The notes under the pieces were generated by a model that saw only the letters and a list, made by a program, of their open reading frames with translations, had not been told where the DNA came from and did not search any database. A program made the position numbers and the translations under genes. Shown here piece after piece: positions 1 to 6,913 of a stretch of DNA of 9,992 nucleotides; the stretch's first letter is position 1, and the number at the start of each line of letters is the position of its first letter. This DNA comes from an uncultured Lachnospiraceae bacterium (lineage in GTDB: Bacteria > Bacillota > Clostridia > Lachnospirales > Lachnospiraceae), in contig CAJTZH010000089.1 in assembly GCA_910584325.1 (NCBI GenBank), positions 1-9,992 of the forward strand. The letters run 5' to 3'.

Positions 1-2
1 AG

Positions 3-2354
3 CTGATTGCGAACGTGCGGGAACGGTTAAACAACGGCCGCGATATGGACCAAAAACTGTCGCCAAGTAAATTTAACGCCTATTTCGGCTTATACGGCTC
101 TTCCACATTGCCGGTGAGCGAACCGAACTTCATTGTTGTCAGGGACTACGTCAATACCACATCGTTTACGGCAAATTTTGTGACGGAAAACGGTTGGAAC
201 GTGGACGATACCGTCACACAAAAAGAGGTGAAAGACATGCCGATGAACCGGACGGACGGTATGGGACTGATTTCGTACCGTCAGGCGGCAAAATGGGCGA
301 AAGAACTCGGACTCGACTATATCCCGTCTCAGTTTTGCATCCGCCAGAGTTTTATCAAAGGAATGCTTTGCGTGTTTCCGATTCATGAATTTTGTAAGGA
401 CAAAAATAACGGCAATTACCTCGTCGATACCATTTACCGCGATGAAAACGGCAATTATATCAAGGCGGATTTGCGGGATTACGACGTCATCCTCACGGAA
501 TCACAATTTAAATTGTGGGACAGTTACGATTCTCTCGAAACGTATATCAGAAACTGCCGCAAGAACAAACTGGACTGGAGAATCTCTCTCGTCACGCCCA
601 AAGAGCCAAAAAACATTTTGAAATTAAACTACCAGTTCATCCAAACGTTAAATTTAAACACAGAGGACGTAAAAGCTCTCGCCGCGCAGTTCGTGGACTG
701 GATAACAAACGTTTCCTATGATAACGCCTATTATATGCTGTTATTTCTGCTTGGCACAAACAACGACGCCGAAAAAATCAACCGCTTTTTATCGGGAGAC
801 GACGCCTACTGGCTCAAAGCGCTCGTCGCAGACCACACCGTCAAAAACGACGCCTACATCCGCGCGAAAATCAGGGAACGGATTCGCAGAAAAATCGAGA
901 ACGGATGCAAAGGCGACATTTACGTAAACGGGAATTTTCAGGTCATCGTGTCCGACCCTTACGGATTCATGCAGCATGTATGCGGCCTTCCCGTGACCGG
1001 GCTATTAAAAGAAGGCAAATCCTATTCCAACTACTGGAATGAGCGCGGCGTATCGTATGTGGACGCCATGCGCGCGCCGCTGACTTACCTGTCAGAGCAT
1101 GTCATCCTCGATTTGCAAAAGGACGAGGATACACAAAAATGGTACCGCTATTGCAGGCAGGGCATTATTTTAAACTATCACGGACATGAAACCGTCAATT
1201 TCGCGGGCAGCGATTTTGACTTTGACATTCTGGCAACAACAAACAACGCCGCAATGATAAAAGGCGTTTACAAAGACGAACTGCCGGTGGTGTACGACGC
1301 TCCAAAACCGAAAAAAATCCGTCTGACGGAAGACGACTTGTATATGTCGGACACATTTTCTTTCGGTTCCGTTATCGGTTCCATCACCAATAAATCGAGC
1401 AGCGCGTACGCCAAACTCCCGCTCATTGAAAAGCAGTTTGGCGCAAACAGTCCGGAATACCGGCTGATGAAATCCCGTTTACAACAATGCTGTAAAGCGC
1501 AGTCGGCACAGATTGACAAAGCAAAAATCGGTCAGGAAGTAAAAGCCGTTCCCAAAGTATGGGTGCAAAGAAACACCGTCAAAAAAGACAGACACGGCAA
1601 AGCGCGCGGACGCCGTCTTGCGCGAAAAACATTGTACAATAACACGCTTCTTGATAAATATCCGTATTTTTTCCGGTACATCTATCAGGAAACGGATAAA
1701 TCCTACAAAAAATATCTTGACGAATATAACGTGATTTGCAGGCAGAAATACAAGCGTGCATTTCACGACCTGGAAACGCTTCCAAACAAAACGCGCGAAC
1801 AACAGGAACTCATCGAGCGTTTTTATGAATATTGTCCCGTTGTGATAAGCGACAGTCCGATGAATCTTCTCTGCCGTTATATCGAAGACATTGACTTTCA
1901 TATTGTACAGAAAACAAAAAACAGCGATAACGCATTTTCTTACGAGCTCTACAAACAGCAGGGATTGGAATACGCCTCGTTTTATGAGGACGTGAAGCAG
2001 TCTTTGCAGCAATTTACCGCCGCGAAACGAAACCTGCTCATTACGGAACAGACAACACAGACCGCGGACGGATTTTATTATGACGCCATATCCGACACAT
2101 TAAAGGACACGCTTTCCAAAATAAACGCGAATCCCTATATTATTGTCAACTGCCTTGTGGATTACTTTTACCGGGAAAAACCAAAAGCAAATAAGGAACT
2201 GTTATGGGAGACTTACGGAAAATACATTTACAAAAATATCGCCAAAAACCGCCAGCGCGCCACGGTTCTCTTTCCTATGCCGTGCCGGGAAAACGAGACC
2301 TGCGATTTAGAGTATTTAGGCGGTAATTACCATTTACGGGAGGTCAGATTATGA
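3..2354 (+). CDS. Two-barrel RNA polymerase of the eukaryotic RdRP/QDE-1/YonO superfamily (5'-partial)
   Basis: Probable single-chain nucleotidyl transferase making RNA in the element's life cycle. The frame is open back to the window edge and no ribosome site precedes GTG 15 or ATG 45, so the N-terminus is missing. Residues below are numbered from GTG 15. T80-D81-G82 plus 'GLIS', then the PSQFCIRQSFIKGML block with K115, matches the eukaryotic RdRP order (DGxGxIS ... PSAFQIRxxxxKG), the first double-psi barrel with its conserved Lys. R353-A-P355 precedes GSDFDFD with D400, D402 and D404, matching RxP then GSDxDGD of the second barrel; all three metal-binding Asp are kept but the usual Gly is Phe. 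Near residues 495-515, 'CCKAQSAQIDKAKIG' resembles the post-catalytic 'LAxLHSxAVDxPKTG' helix of RdRPs. The last 250 residues are unrecognised. It overlaps the next gene by four bases (ATGA). Family assignment is fairly sure; template type (DNA or RNA) cannot be told. Confidence 0.8.
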   Translation: MIANVRERLNNGRDMDQKLSPSKFNAYFGLYGSSTLPVSEPNFIVVRDYVNTTSFTANFVTENGWNVDDTVTQKEVKDMPMNRTDGMGLISYRQAAKWAKELGLDYIPSQFCIRQSFIKGMLCVFPIHEFCKDKNNGNYLVDTIYRDENGNYIKADLRDYDVILTESQFKLWDSYDSLETYIRNCRKNKLDWRISLVTPKEPKNILKLNYQFIQTLNLNTEDVKALAAQFVDWITNVSYDNAYYMLLFLLGTNNDAEKINRFLSGDDAYWLKALVADHTVKNDAYIRAKIRERIRRKIENGCKGDIYVNGNFQVIVSDPYGFMQHVCGLPVTGLLKEGKSYSNYWNERGVSYVDAMRAPLTYLSEHVILDLQKDEDTQKWYRYCRQGIILNYHGHETVNFAGSDFDFDILATTNNAAMIKGVYKDELPVVYDAPKPKKIRLTEDDLYMSDTFSFGSVIGSITNKSSSAYAKLPLIEKQFGANSPEYRLMKSRLQQCCKAQSAQIDKAKIGQEVKAVPKVWVQRNTVKKDRHGKARGRRLARKTLYNNTLLDKYPYFFRYIYQETDKSYKKYLDEYNVICRQKYKRAFHDLETLPNKTREQQELIERFYEYCPVVISDSPMNLLCRYIEDIDFHIVQKTKNSDNAFSYELYKQQGLEYASFYEDVKQSLQQFTAAKRNLLITEQTTQTADGFYYDAISDTLKDTLSKINANPYIIVNCLVDYFYREKPKANKELLWETYGKYIYKNIAKNRQRATVLFPMPCRENETCDLEYLGGNYHLREVRL

Positions 2355-3256
2355 CAGCGGATTATCAATATAAAGAACTTGCCTATGCCAGACAGATTTA
2401 TGAAAACGGAATCCTCTCAGGGCAGCACCTTCCTACCGAACTACGCCTTGTCGCGACTTATATGAGACGGTTTCTGAATTATAAACCCAAAAAACTGCGC
2501 GAAGAACTGGAAAACTGGTGTGAACAACACATTGCGGGTTTTCAGAAAGAACTTTATTTTAAACAGCTCAACGCCGCCGTTACCAAAGCATGTAAAAAGG
2601 ATTCGACGCTGATAAACATTGAGCATGTCGATTTCTTTCAGTACGAACTGGACTATTTGAACAGTCTTTTTATCACGGACGATATTGATGACAGCAGGGA
2701 ATCCGCGTATTCCTACGACTGTAAAAAACTATTATTTACGCTGCTGTTTTTGACAAAAATCAACCGCCTCGCCGCAAGTAACGGGCAGGAGCCTCTTAAG
2801 GCACAGACACAAAAAACGTACTTTCAAGGCGGCGCAAGAAAATATTCCGAATTAAAGAAACTGGCAAAGCTGCCTGATAAAGTAAAAATCAACGAAGACG
2901 TTATCCATACCCTCTGGCTAAACGGACTCGTTTCCCCGCTGTATAACGGGCTCATCCGGCTGGATTTTATGGACGAACTAAACGCGGCAGCGCAGACCGC
3001 CGCGCCGGATGCTGCCGCCGTACAAGATTCGGATTCGTCCGTAGTTATCAGAGTAACCGACTACGACGCCGCAGGCTGGTATTTCGACTACTATAATAAG
3101 GATAAGAAAATCACGTTCTGCAAAGGCTGCAACCGCATTTTTAAGAAAAAAACAAACCGTCAGGAATTTTGTTCTGACGACTGCTTCCTTTTATATAGAA
3201 AAAATTATAAGACACAAAAGCAGCGTACCTACCGTAAAACGGATGTGGACAGTTAA
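2351..3256 (+). CDS. Zinc-finger protein coupled to the polymerase gene
   Basis: 301 aa, function unknown. It starts at an ATG overlapping the polymerase stop (ATGA), with GGGAGGT about 9 bases upstream, so translation is probably coupled. The C-terminus, near residues 256-275, has CKGC then, about 15 residues later, CSDDC, in a context (CxxCxRxFxxKxxxxxFCSDDC followed by a Lys/Arg-rich tail) typical of short treble-clef/zinc-ribbon fingers at protein ends. These usually bind nucleic acid. The N-terminal 220 residues are mostly helical by composition, rich in Lys, Leu and Tyr, with an Ala-rich linker around 215-230; I recognise no family there. The adjacent polymerase suggests a promoter-recognition, template-binding or processivity partner, but this is inference from position only. 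Confidence 0.7.
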   Translation: MTADYQYKELAYARQIYENGILSGQHLPTELRLVATYMRRFLNYKPKKLREELENWCEQHIAGFQKELYFKQLNAAVTKACKKDSTLINIEHVDFFQYELDYLNSLFITDDIDDSRESAYSYDCKKLLFTLLFLTKINRLAASNGQEPLKAQTQKTYFQGGARKYSELKKLAKLPDKVKINEDVIHTLWLNGLVSPLYNGLIRLDFMDELNAAAQTAAPDAAAVQDSDSSVVIRVTDYDAAGWYFDYYNKDKKITFCKGCNRIFKKKTNRQEFCSDDCFLLYRKNYKTQKQRTYRKTDVDS

Positions 3257-3464
3257 AAAAACGCCGTAATCCTTGCCGTTACTGAACTTTTGACACTTCG
3301 CATTTATTTCTATCTGATGAAAGAAGATAATTTTTCATAGTTTTTTTCTTCTTACCGGGCGGCAGTTTGATTTCATCGTATTCTGCCGTCCGTTTATATT
3401 TTACCGGGACCATACCCCGAAAAGAACGCTTGAAAAAGTTTCTGACGATTAGGAGGTGTTTTGC
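3257..3464 (+). other. Non-coding spacer between polymerase unit and structural operon
   Basis: 208 bases without a convincing gene. It holds a 7-bp inverted repeat AAGAAGA/TCTTCTT (3321-3327 with 3347-3353), a stronger hairpin (annotated separately), a TTGACA at 3290-3295 with only a poor -10 (TATCTG, spacing about 15), and two copies of ACCGGG (3354-3359 and near 3404). It is the only sizeable gap in the first 9.2 kb and so the likeliest place for the promoter of the downstream operon, including any promoter read by the element's own polymerase. Confidence 0.5.
3356..3402 (+). terminator. Hairpin with T-rich tail, probable intrinsic terminator
   Basis: Bases 3356-3365 pair with 3383-3392 as a 10-bp stem with one G-U pair and a 17-base loop, followed at once by TTTATATTTT. 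This fits a Rho-independent terminator ending the polymerase/zinc-finger unit about 100 bases after its stop. The loop is longer than usual, so a regulatory hairpin is the alternative. Confidence 0.5.
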
Positions 3465-4223
3465 ATGGACTCTGCGGCTTTTGTAGACGAACTGGCGTTA
3501 TACCGTGGAAACGACATTCGTATCAACGAGTATATTACCGTTCACCAGCCTACATTAAAAGAAATCTGCGAATACGGAGAGAGGGACTACTACAACATGA
3601 TATACACTCTCTGCTCCGTCGGCGCCGATTTGAAGTGGCAGCTTGACGAACTCGGAATCGATTACACAAAAGTTTCCGATTTTCAATTATTTTATTCTGT
3701 TTTAGCGAAGGGATTCCCAAAAGAAAAAACAGGCATACTGTTTGGCAGCGTTTTGGATTTTTCGAAAATGGAGCCCGTATTTCATACGCAGTTGCAGGAA
3801 GACGTATTGATACAGGTTCTTGACGAAAAAAACATCATACAGATTGACAAATATGTTTATGCTTCCATCGTAAGCGTAATCCGCAAGATGCACAGAATAA
3901 AACGAAACGACGAGCAGCCGGGCAACGAAGCAACAAGACAAATCTTAATCGAGGACGCGCGCGACGAATACGAGTCGAAAAAGAACCTTCCGAACAAATC
4001 CTATCTGTTTCCGCTCATCTCCGCCATGGTCAATTCCGAAGGATTTAAACATGACGAAAAAACGGTATTTGATATGAGTCTCTTTGCGTTCATGGACAGC
4101 GTCGCCCGCACCGGCAGAATCAAAAATGCCGGATTATTACTTGCAAGCGGTTACTCCGGGTTTGGTATAGATTTAAAAAAAATAGACAAAAAAGAAACGG
4201 ACTGGCTGGGCGAACTGGATTAA
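3465..4223 (+). CDS. Phage protein of unknown function, probable tail/morphogenesis component
   Basis: 252 aa from ATG 3465. AGGAGG at 3451-3456 lies 8 bases upstream; an in-frame GTG at 3456 overlaps that ribosome site and is rejected as start. The protein is acidic and soluble, without signal peptide or membrane segment. Its start, 'INEYITVHQPTLKEICEYG...YY', resembles the opening of small phage proteins found beside tail genes in Firmicutes phages ('I...I.v..PtL.EI.e.GE..Y'), but I cannot name the family. It is the first gene of the structural operon and directly precedes the probable tail tube gene, so a role in tail assembly or head-tail joining is likely. No catalytic motif is seen. Confidence 0.6.
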   Translation: MDSAAFVDELALYRGNDIRINEYITVHQPTLKEICEYGERDYYNMIYTLCSVGADLKWQLDELGIDYTKVSDFQLFYSVLAKGFPKEKTGILFGSVLDFSKMEPVFHTQLQEDVLIQVLDEKNIIQIDKYVYASIVSVIRKMHRIKRNDEQPGNEATRQILIEDARDEYESKKNLPNKSYLFPLISAMVNSEGFKHDEKTVFDMSLFAFMDSVARTGRIKNAGLLLASGYSGFGIDLKKIDKKETDWLGELD

Positions 4224-4263
4224 GTTTTCGCCCTGCCGCTCCCAAATGAAGGAGGACATTACA

Positions 4264-5031
4264 ATGATTAATGTAAACGAATTGATTCTTGAAAAGGTAC
4301 GCAGCTTAATTTTTACCGATTTATCCGACGGTTCCGTCATCGCCCGTCTGACAAAGCTCGAGGAGCCTACTTTGCAGACGGCCGCCGAGGCGGAGGACGT
4401 AACGGACGCTCAGGGTGCGTTAATTACAAAGCTCTTTAAGGCAAAGACAGGCAGATTTGAGGCGACAAATTCCCTCTTCAGCGTTGACCTTCTGGCGCAG
4501 CAGTACGGTACGGAAAAGGAAGTCGCAAGCGAAACGGCAAAGATTATCGTTCCTTGCGAGGAAACACTGACCGTTGCCGACGGAAAAGTAACGCTCTCCC
4601 ACAAACCGGTCAATGATATTAAGTACATTTACAAGCTGGAAAACGGCGCGCTGGCACAGAAATATACACTTGGAACTGCCGCTTCCGCTACGGAATTTGT
4701 TGTTTCCGATACAGAAATTACTGTTCCGACAGACGTAACCGGCAAAATTTACGTTGAGTACGAGTATGAATCAACAAGCGCGGTACGCGTCGTAAACAAC
4801 ACAGAAAACTTCCCTGAAACAGTCGGCGTTAAGGTATTCGCAATCTTTAAGGATATGTGTAATGAAAACGTGAAGTACGCAGGTTCTATCGTTGCCAAGA
4901 AGGGTAAGATTGACCCGTCTTCTCTTGACGTAGCGTTTACTGCTACAGGCAAGCATGCGTTTGCGGTAGATTTCATGAAGGACTACTGCGACGAGGACGG
5001 CGATTTATTCTCTGTTATCGTTGCTGAATAA
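4264..5031 (+). CDS. Probable major tail (tube) protein
   Basis: 255 aa from ATG 4264, with AAGGAGG at 4249-4255; the in-frame ATG 4246 overlaps this site and is rejected. The composition is Ala, Val, Thr and Glu rich with alternating hydrophobic strands, as in beta-rich structural subunits. The first 90 residues ('GALITKLFKAKTGRFEATNSL...') resemble N-terminal regions of siphovirus tail-tube proteins. Residues about 95-175 look like an inserted beta domain (VADGKVTLSHKPVND..., TGKIYVEYEY). Codon choice differs from its neighbours, with many AAG, GTT, GCT, TCT and GGT codons in the 3' half, as expected of a very highly expressed gene. A strong hairpin follows its stop. The position before the tape measure region supports tail tube. 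A capsid decoration or other abundant virion protein is the alternative. Confidence 0.5.
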   Translation: MINVNELILEKVRSLIFTDLSDGSVIARLTKLEEPTLQTAAEAEDVTDAQGALITKLFKAKTGRFEATNSLFSVDLLAQQYGTEKEVASETAKIIVPCEETLTVADGKVTLSHKPVNDIKYIYKLENGALAQKYTLGTAASATEFVVSDTEITVPTDVTGKIYVEYEYESTSAVRVVNNTENFPETVGVKVFAIFKDMCNENVKYAGSIVAKKGKIDPSSLDVAFTATGKHAFAVDFMKDYCDEDGDLFSVIVAE

Positions 5032-5043
5032 GCAAATCACCCG

Positions 5044-5083
5044 GGGAGCGGCGAGCGCGGTGTTCTGCCGCGCCGCTGCTCTC
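5044..5083 (+). terminator. Strong GC-rich hairpin after the tail protein gene
   Basis: Starting 13 bases after the stop, 5046-5060 pairs with 5068-5081: GAGC GGCG (A bulge) GCGCGG against CCGCGC CGCT GCTC, 14 bp with one G-U pair and a 7-base loop, extendable by two pairs to 5044-5083. The following bases are TCTATTTCT, a weak T-tract. It is likely a partial terminator and/or mRNA-stabilising 3' end that sets the abundant tail protein apart from the downstream genes. Confidence 0.6.
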
Positions 5084-5109
5084 TATTTCTGTATATAAAG
5101 GAGTTTTTT

Positions 5110-5439
5110 ATGTCTGAAACAATCAACCACTGGTGCATTATCTGCGGCAAAGGCTACCATGCCTGCGACGCGTGCAGTCAGATTAAAAATTTTACCCCGT
5201 GGCGCACTCTGGCGGACAGCGCGCTGCATTTTCAAATTTATATGATAATCAGGGATTACAACGATAAAAAAATCAGCAGGCAGGAGGCAAAAGACGCGCT
5301 CTTAAAGACAGACCTGTCCGACATGGACTCTTTTAAAGAAAGCGCAAAGACGGTGCTTTCGGAAATTTTAAAAGAGGAGCCTTTGAAGTCTCCAAAAAGA
5401 GCGCCGAGAAAGAAAAAGGAACGCCATGATTTATCTTGA
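5110..5439 (+). CDS. Small protein with paired CxxC motifs
   Basis: 109 aa; AAAGGAG lies about 7 bases before ATG 5110. The N-terminus carries C9-x2-C12-G then, seven residues after C12, C19-x2-C22, with a nearby His, a compact zinc-knuckle arrangement. It is followed by 'FTPWRTLADSALHFQIYMIIRDY' and a helical middle. The C-terminus is very basic (KSPKRAPRKKKERHD). It occupies the slot directly after the tail tube gene, where many siphoviruses have tail-assembly chaperones, yet it overlaps the cysteine desulfurase gene by 14 bases, which implies coupled expression. Possible roles are an assembly chaperone or a zinc/sulfur-carrying partner of the desulfurase; neither can be settled here. I do not recognise a named family. 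Confidence 0.65.
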   Translation: MSETINHWCIICGKGYHACDACSQIKNFTPWRTLADSALHFQIYMIIRDYNDKKISRQEAKDALLKTDLSDMDSFKESAKTVLSEILKEEPLKSPKRAPRKKKERHDLS

Positions 5440-6571
5440 TAACGCCGCCTCCGTCCCGCTGTCTCAATCCGTAAAAAACGAACTGCTTTCTTTGTTAGAT
5501 GAATATGGGAATCCCTCGTCTCTTCATGTCAAAGGCAGGCGCGCAAAGCAAATTCTGACTGCCGCCCGCGAATGCGCCGCCGGCTTTCTAAACTGTGACC
5601 CGGAAAATATTTATTTTACACCGGGCGGCGCCGCCGCAAACACCCTCGGCATCAAAGGCTATGCCGCCAGACATGACTGCCGAATCTTTTACTCCCCAAC
5701 CGCCCATAAATCCGTGCTAAACTGTGTCCACACCCTCCCACAAAGCACGCCTTTAAAGGTAAACCGCACGGGGCGGATTGTTTTATCCAGTTTGAAAGAG
5801 GCATTAAAAAACTCCCGCCGCACTCCTTTCGTTGTGATTGATTACGCGAATTCGGAAATCGGCACAATCCAGAATGTACAAAAAATCCTTGAAATCGTTC
5901 ACGCCTGCAACGGCGTAGTTTATCTGGATTGTACCGGCAGCATCCCGACCATTCCCGTCGATTTAAAACAGCTCGACGCGGACATGCTGGGATTTTCCGC
6001 CCACAAGCTGGGCGGACTGAAAGGATGCGGCGTTTTTTATAAAAATGCGGATATTGAACTGGAACCCTTAATTTATGGCAGTCAGGAACGGGGGCTGATT
6101 GGCGGCACGGAAAATATTTTAGGCGCCGCCTCGCTAAGCTGCACCCTAAAACAACATGACTACGCTTTGGTTTCCCCCGCAAACCGCGATTATGTGTACC
6201 GCCATATCATACGCACTATCCCACAAAGTTACCTTGTCGGAAGTTTCAAAAACAGGCTGGCACATAATCTGTACATTTGTTTTCAGGGCGTTGACGGGGA
6301 GGCTCTGATGCTTTTGCTGGACGCGGACGGTGTCGCCGTATCAACCGGCTCCGCCTGCAACAGCCAAAGTCTTGAACCCTCCACGGTTCTGTCCGCAATC
6401 GGCATGGATGAGCGCGATACGCACAGTTGTATCCGCATGACGTTTTGCGGAAAGGAAACCAAGGAGGAACTCGATTATGTCTGTAACAGACTAACAATCA
6501 ATGTAGAACGCCTGCGAAGCATCCGCAACGCAAAACTTTACCCGGCGTTTTCCGATATAACAAAACAATAA
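5426..6571 (+). CDS. NifS/IscS-like cysteine desulfurase (PLP, class V aminotransferase fold)
   Basis: 381 aa; AAAGGA precedes ATG 5426, which lies inside the previous gene. Cysteine desulfurases take sulfur from L-cysteine as an enzyme persulfide and hand it to Fe-S cluster, tRNA or other acceptors. Visible motifs in order: YLDNAAS, GNPSSLH, TPGGAAAN, H94 (stacks on the cofactor), N142-SEIGTIQ, D168 (cofactor nitrogen), SAHK with Schiff-base K194, QERGLIGGTEN, and the catalytic loop TGSAC with C311 followed by EPSTVL. Length and order match NifS/IscS. Oddities: the normal GATEs motif is GGAAAN, losing the phosphate-binding Thr, and the usual Gln three residues after D168 is Gly171. It may be diverged in activity or substrate. 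Finding it between tail and lysis genes is unusual; no iscU/nifU, thiI, mnmA or dnd partner is present here. Confidence 0.88.
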   Translation: MIYLDNAASVPLSQSVKNELLSLLDEYGNPSSLHVKGRRAKQILTAARECAAGFLNCDPENIYFTPGGAAANTLGIKGYAARHDCRIFYSPTAHKSVLNCVHTLPQSTPLKVNRTGRIVLSSLKEALKNSRRTPFVVIDYANSEIGTIQNVQKILEIVHACNGVVYLDCTGSIPTIPVDLKQLDADMLGFSAHKLGGLKGCGVFYKNADIELEPLIYGSQERGLIGGTENILGAASLSCTLKQHDYALVSPANRDYVYRHIIRTIPQSYLVGSFKNRLAHNLYICFQGVDGEALMLLLDADGVAVSTGSACNSQSLEPSTVLSAIGMDERDTHSCIRMTFCGKETKEELDYVCNRLTINVERLRSIRNAKLYPAFSDITKQ

Positions 6572-6584
6572 GGAGGCTGATGTT

Positions 6585-6887
6585 ATGACAAACACAACAT
6601 TTTTAATGCTGTTATCCGCATTTTCCGTTCTGTCCGGTCTTGTGACGGAAGGAATCAAAAAACTGTGCAGCGACAGGACAAACCTGCCTTACAATCTGAC
6701 GACGCTTATTTGTTCGCTGATTGTCGGCTCCGGCGGTACCGCCGTCTATTATCTGTTAAATGAAATCGCTTTTACGACAGACAATGTGATTTATATGGTG
6801 CTGATGGGGCTTGCGGGCGCGCTGATCAGCATGGTGGGCTTTGATAAGGTAAAACAGACCATCACACAGCTTCAAGGCAAAAAATGA
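6585..6887 (+). CDS. Holin-like small membrane protein
   Basis: 100 aa; AGGAGG at 6571-6576 begins at the last base of the desulfurase stop, 8 bases before ATG 6585. Three hydrophobic segments are visible (about residues 4-21, 37-58 and 66-88), with charged turns between them and a Lys/Gln-rich C-terminal tail (KVKQTITQLQGKK). Size, three membrane spans, charged C-terminus and direct position before the endolysin fit a phage holin, which forms membrane pores that let endolysin reach the wall. Many holin families differ in sequence, so the family is not named. Confidence 0.75.
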   Translation: MTNTTFLMLLSAFSVLSGLVTEGIKKLCSDRTNLPYNLTTLICSLIVGSGGTAVYYLLNEIAFTTDNVIYMVLMGLAGALISMVGFDKVKQTITQLQGKK

Positions 6888-6913
6888 TATCTTAGAAGAA
6901 AGAAGGTGAATCC

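Noticed and set aside
1479..2012. 177-codon antisense frame within the polymerase gene
   Set aside because: No ribosome site; composition is typical of the reverse complement of a Lys/Tyr-rich coding sequence; the sense strand is clearly coding.
3284..3315. Sigma-70 promoter at TTGACA 3290-3295
   Set aside because: The -35 is perfect but the only -10-like sequence (TATCTG) is weak and spaced about 15 bases, so it is not called.
3456..3464. GTG 3456 as start of the 252-aa protein
   Set aside because: It overlaps the AGGAGG ribosome site itself; ATG 3465 is correctly spaced.
4246..4263. ATG 4246 as start of the tail protein
   Set aside because: It precedes and overlaps the AAGGAGG site that serves ATG 4264.
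5652..6182. 176-codon antisense frame within the desulfurase gene
   Set aside because: Mirror of a conserved PLP-enzyme coding sequence; Arg/Cys/Pro-rich and without a ribosome site.
5426..6571. DndA of a DNA phosphorothioation system
   Set aside because: No dndB/C/D/E-like or ssp-like gene is present nearby, and the neighbours are tail and lysis genes.
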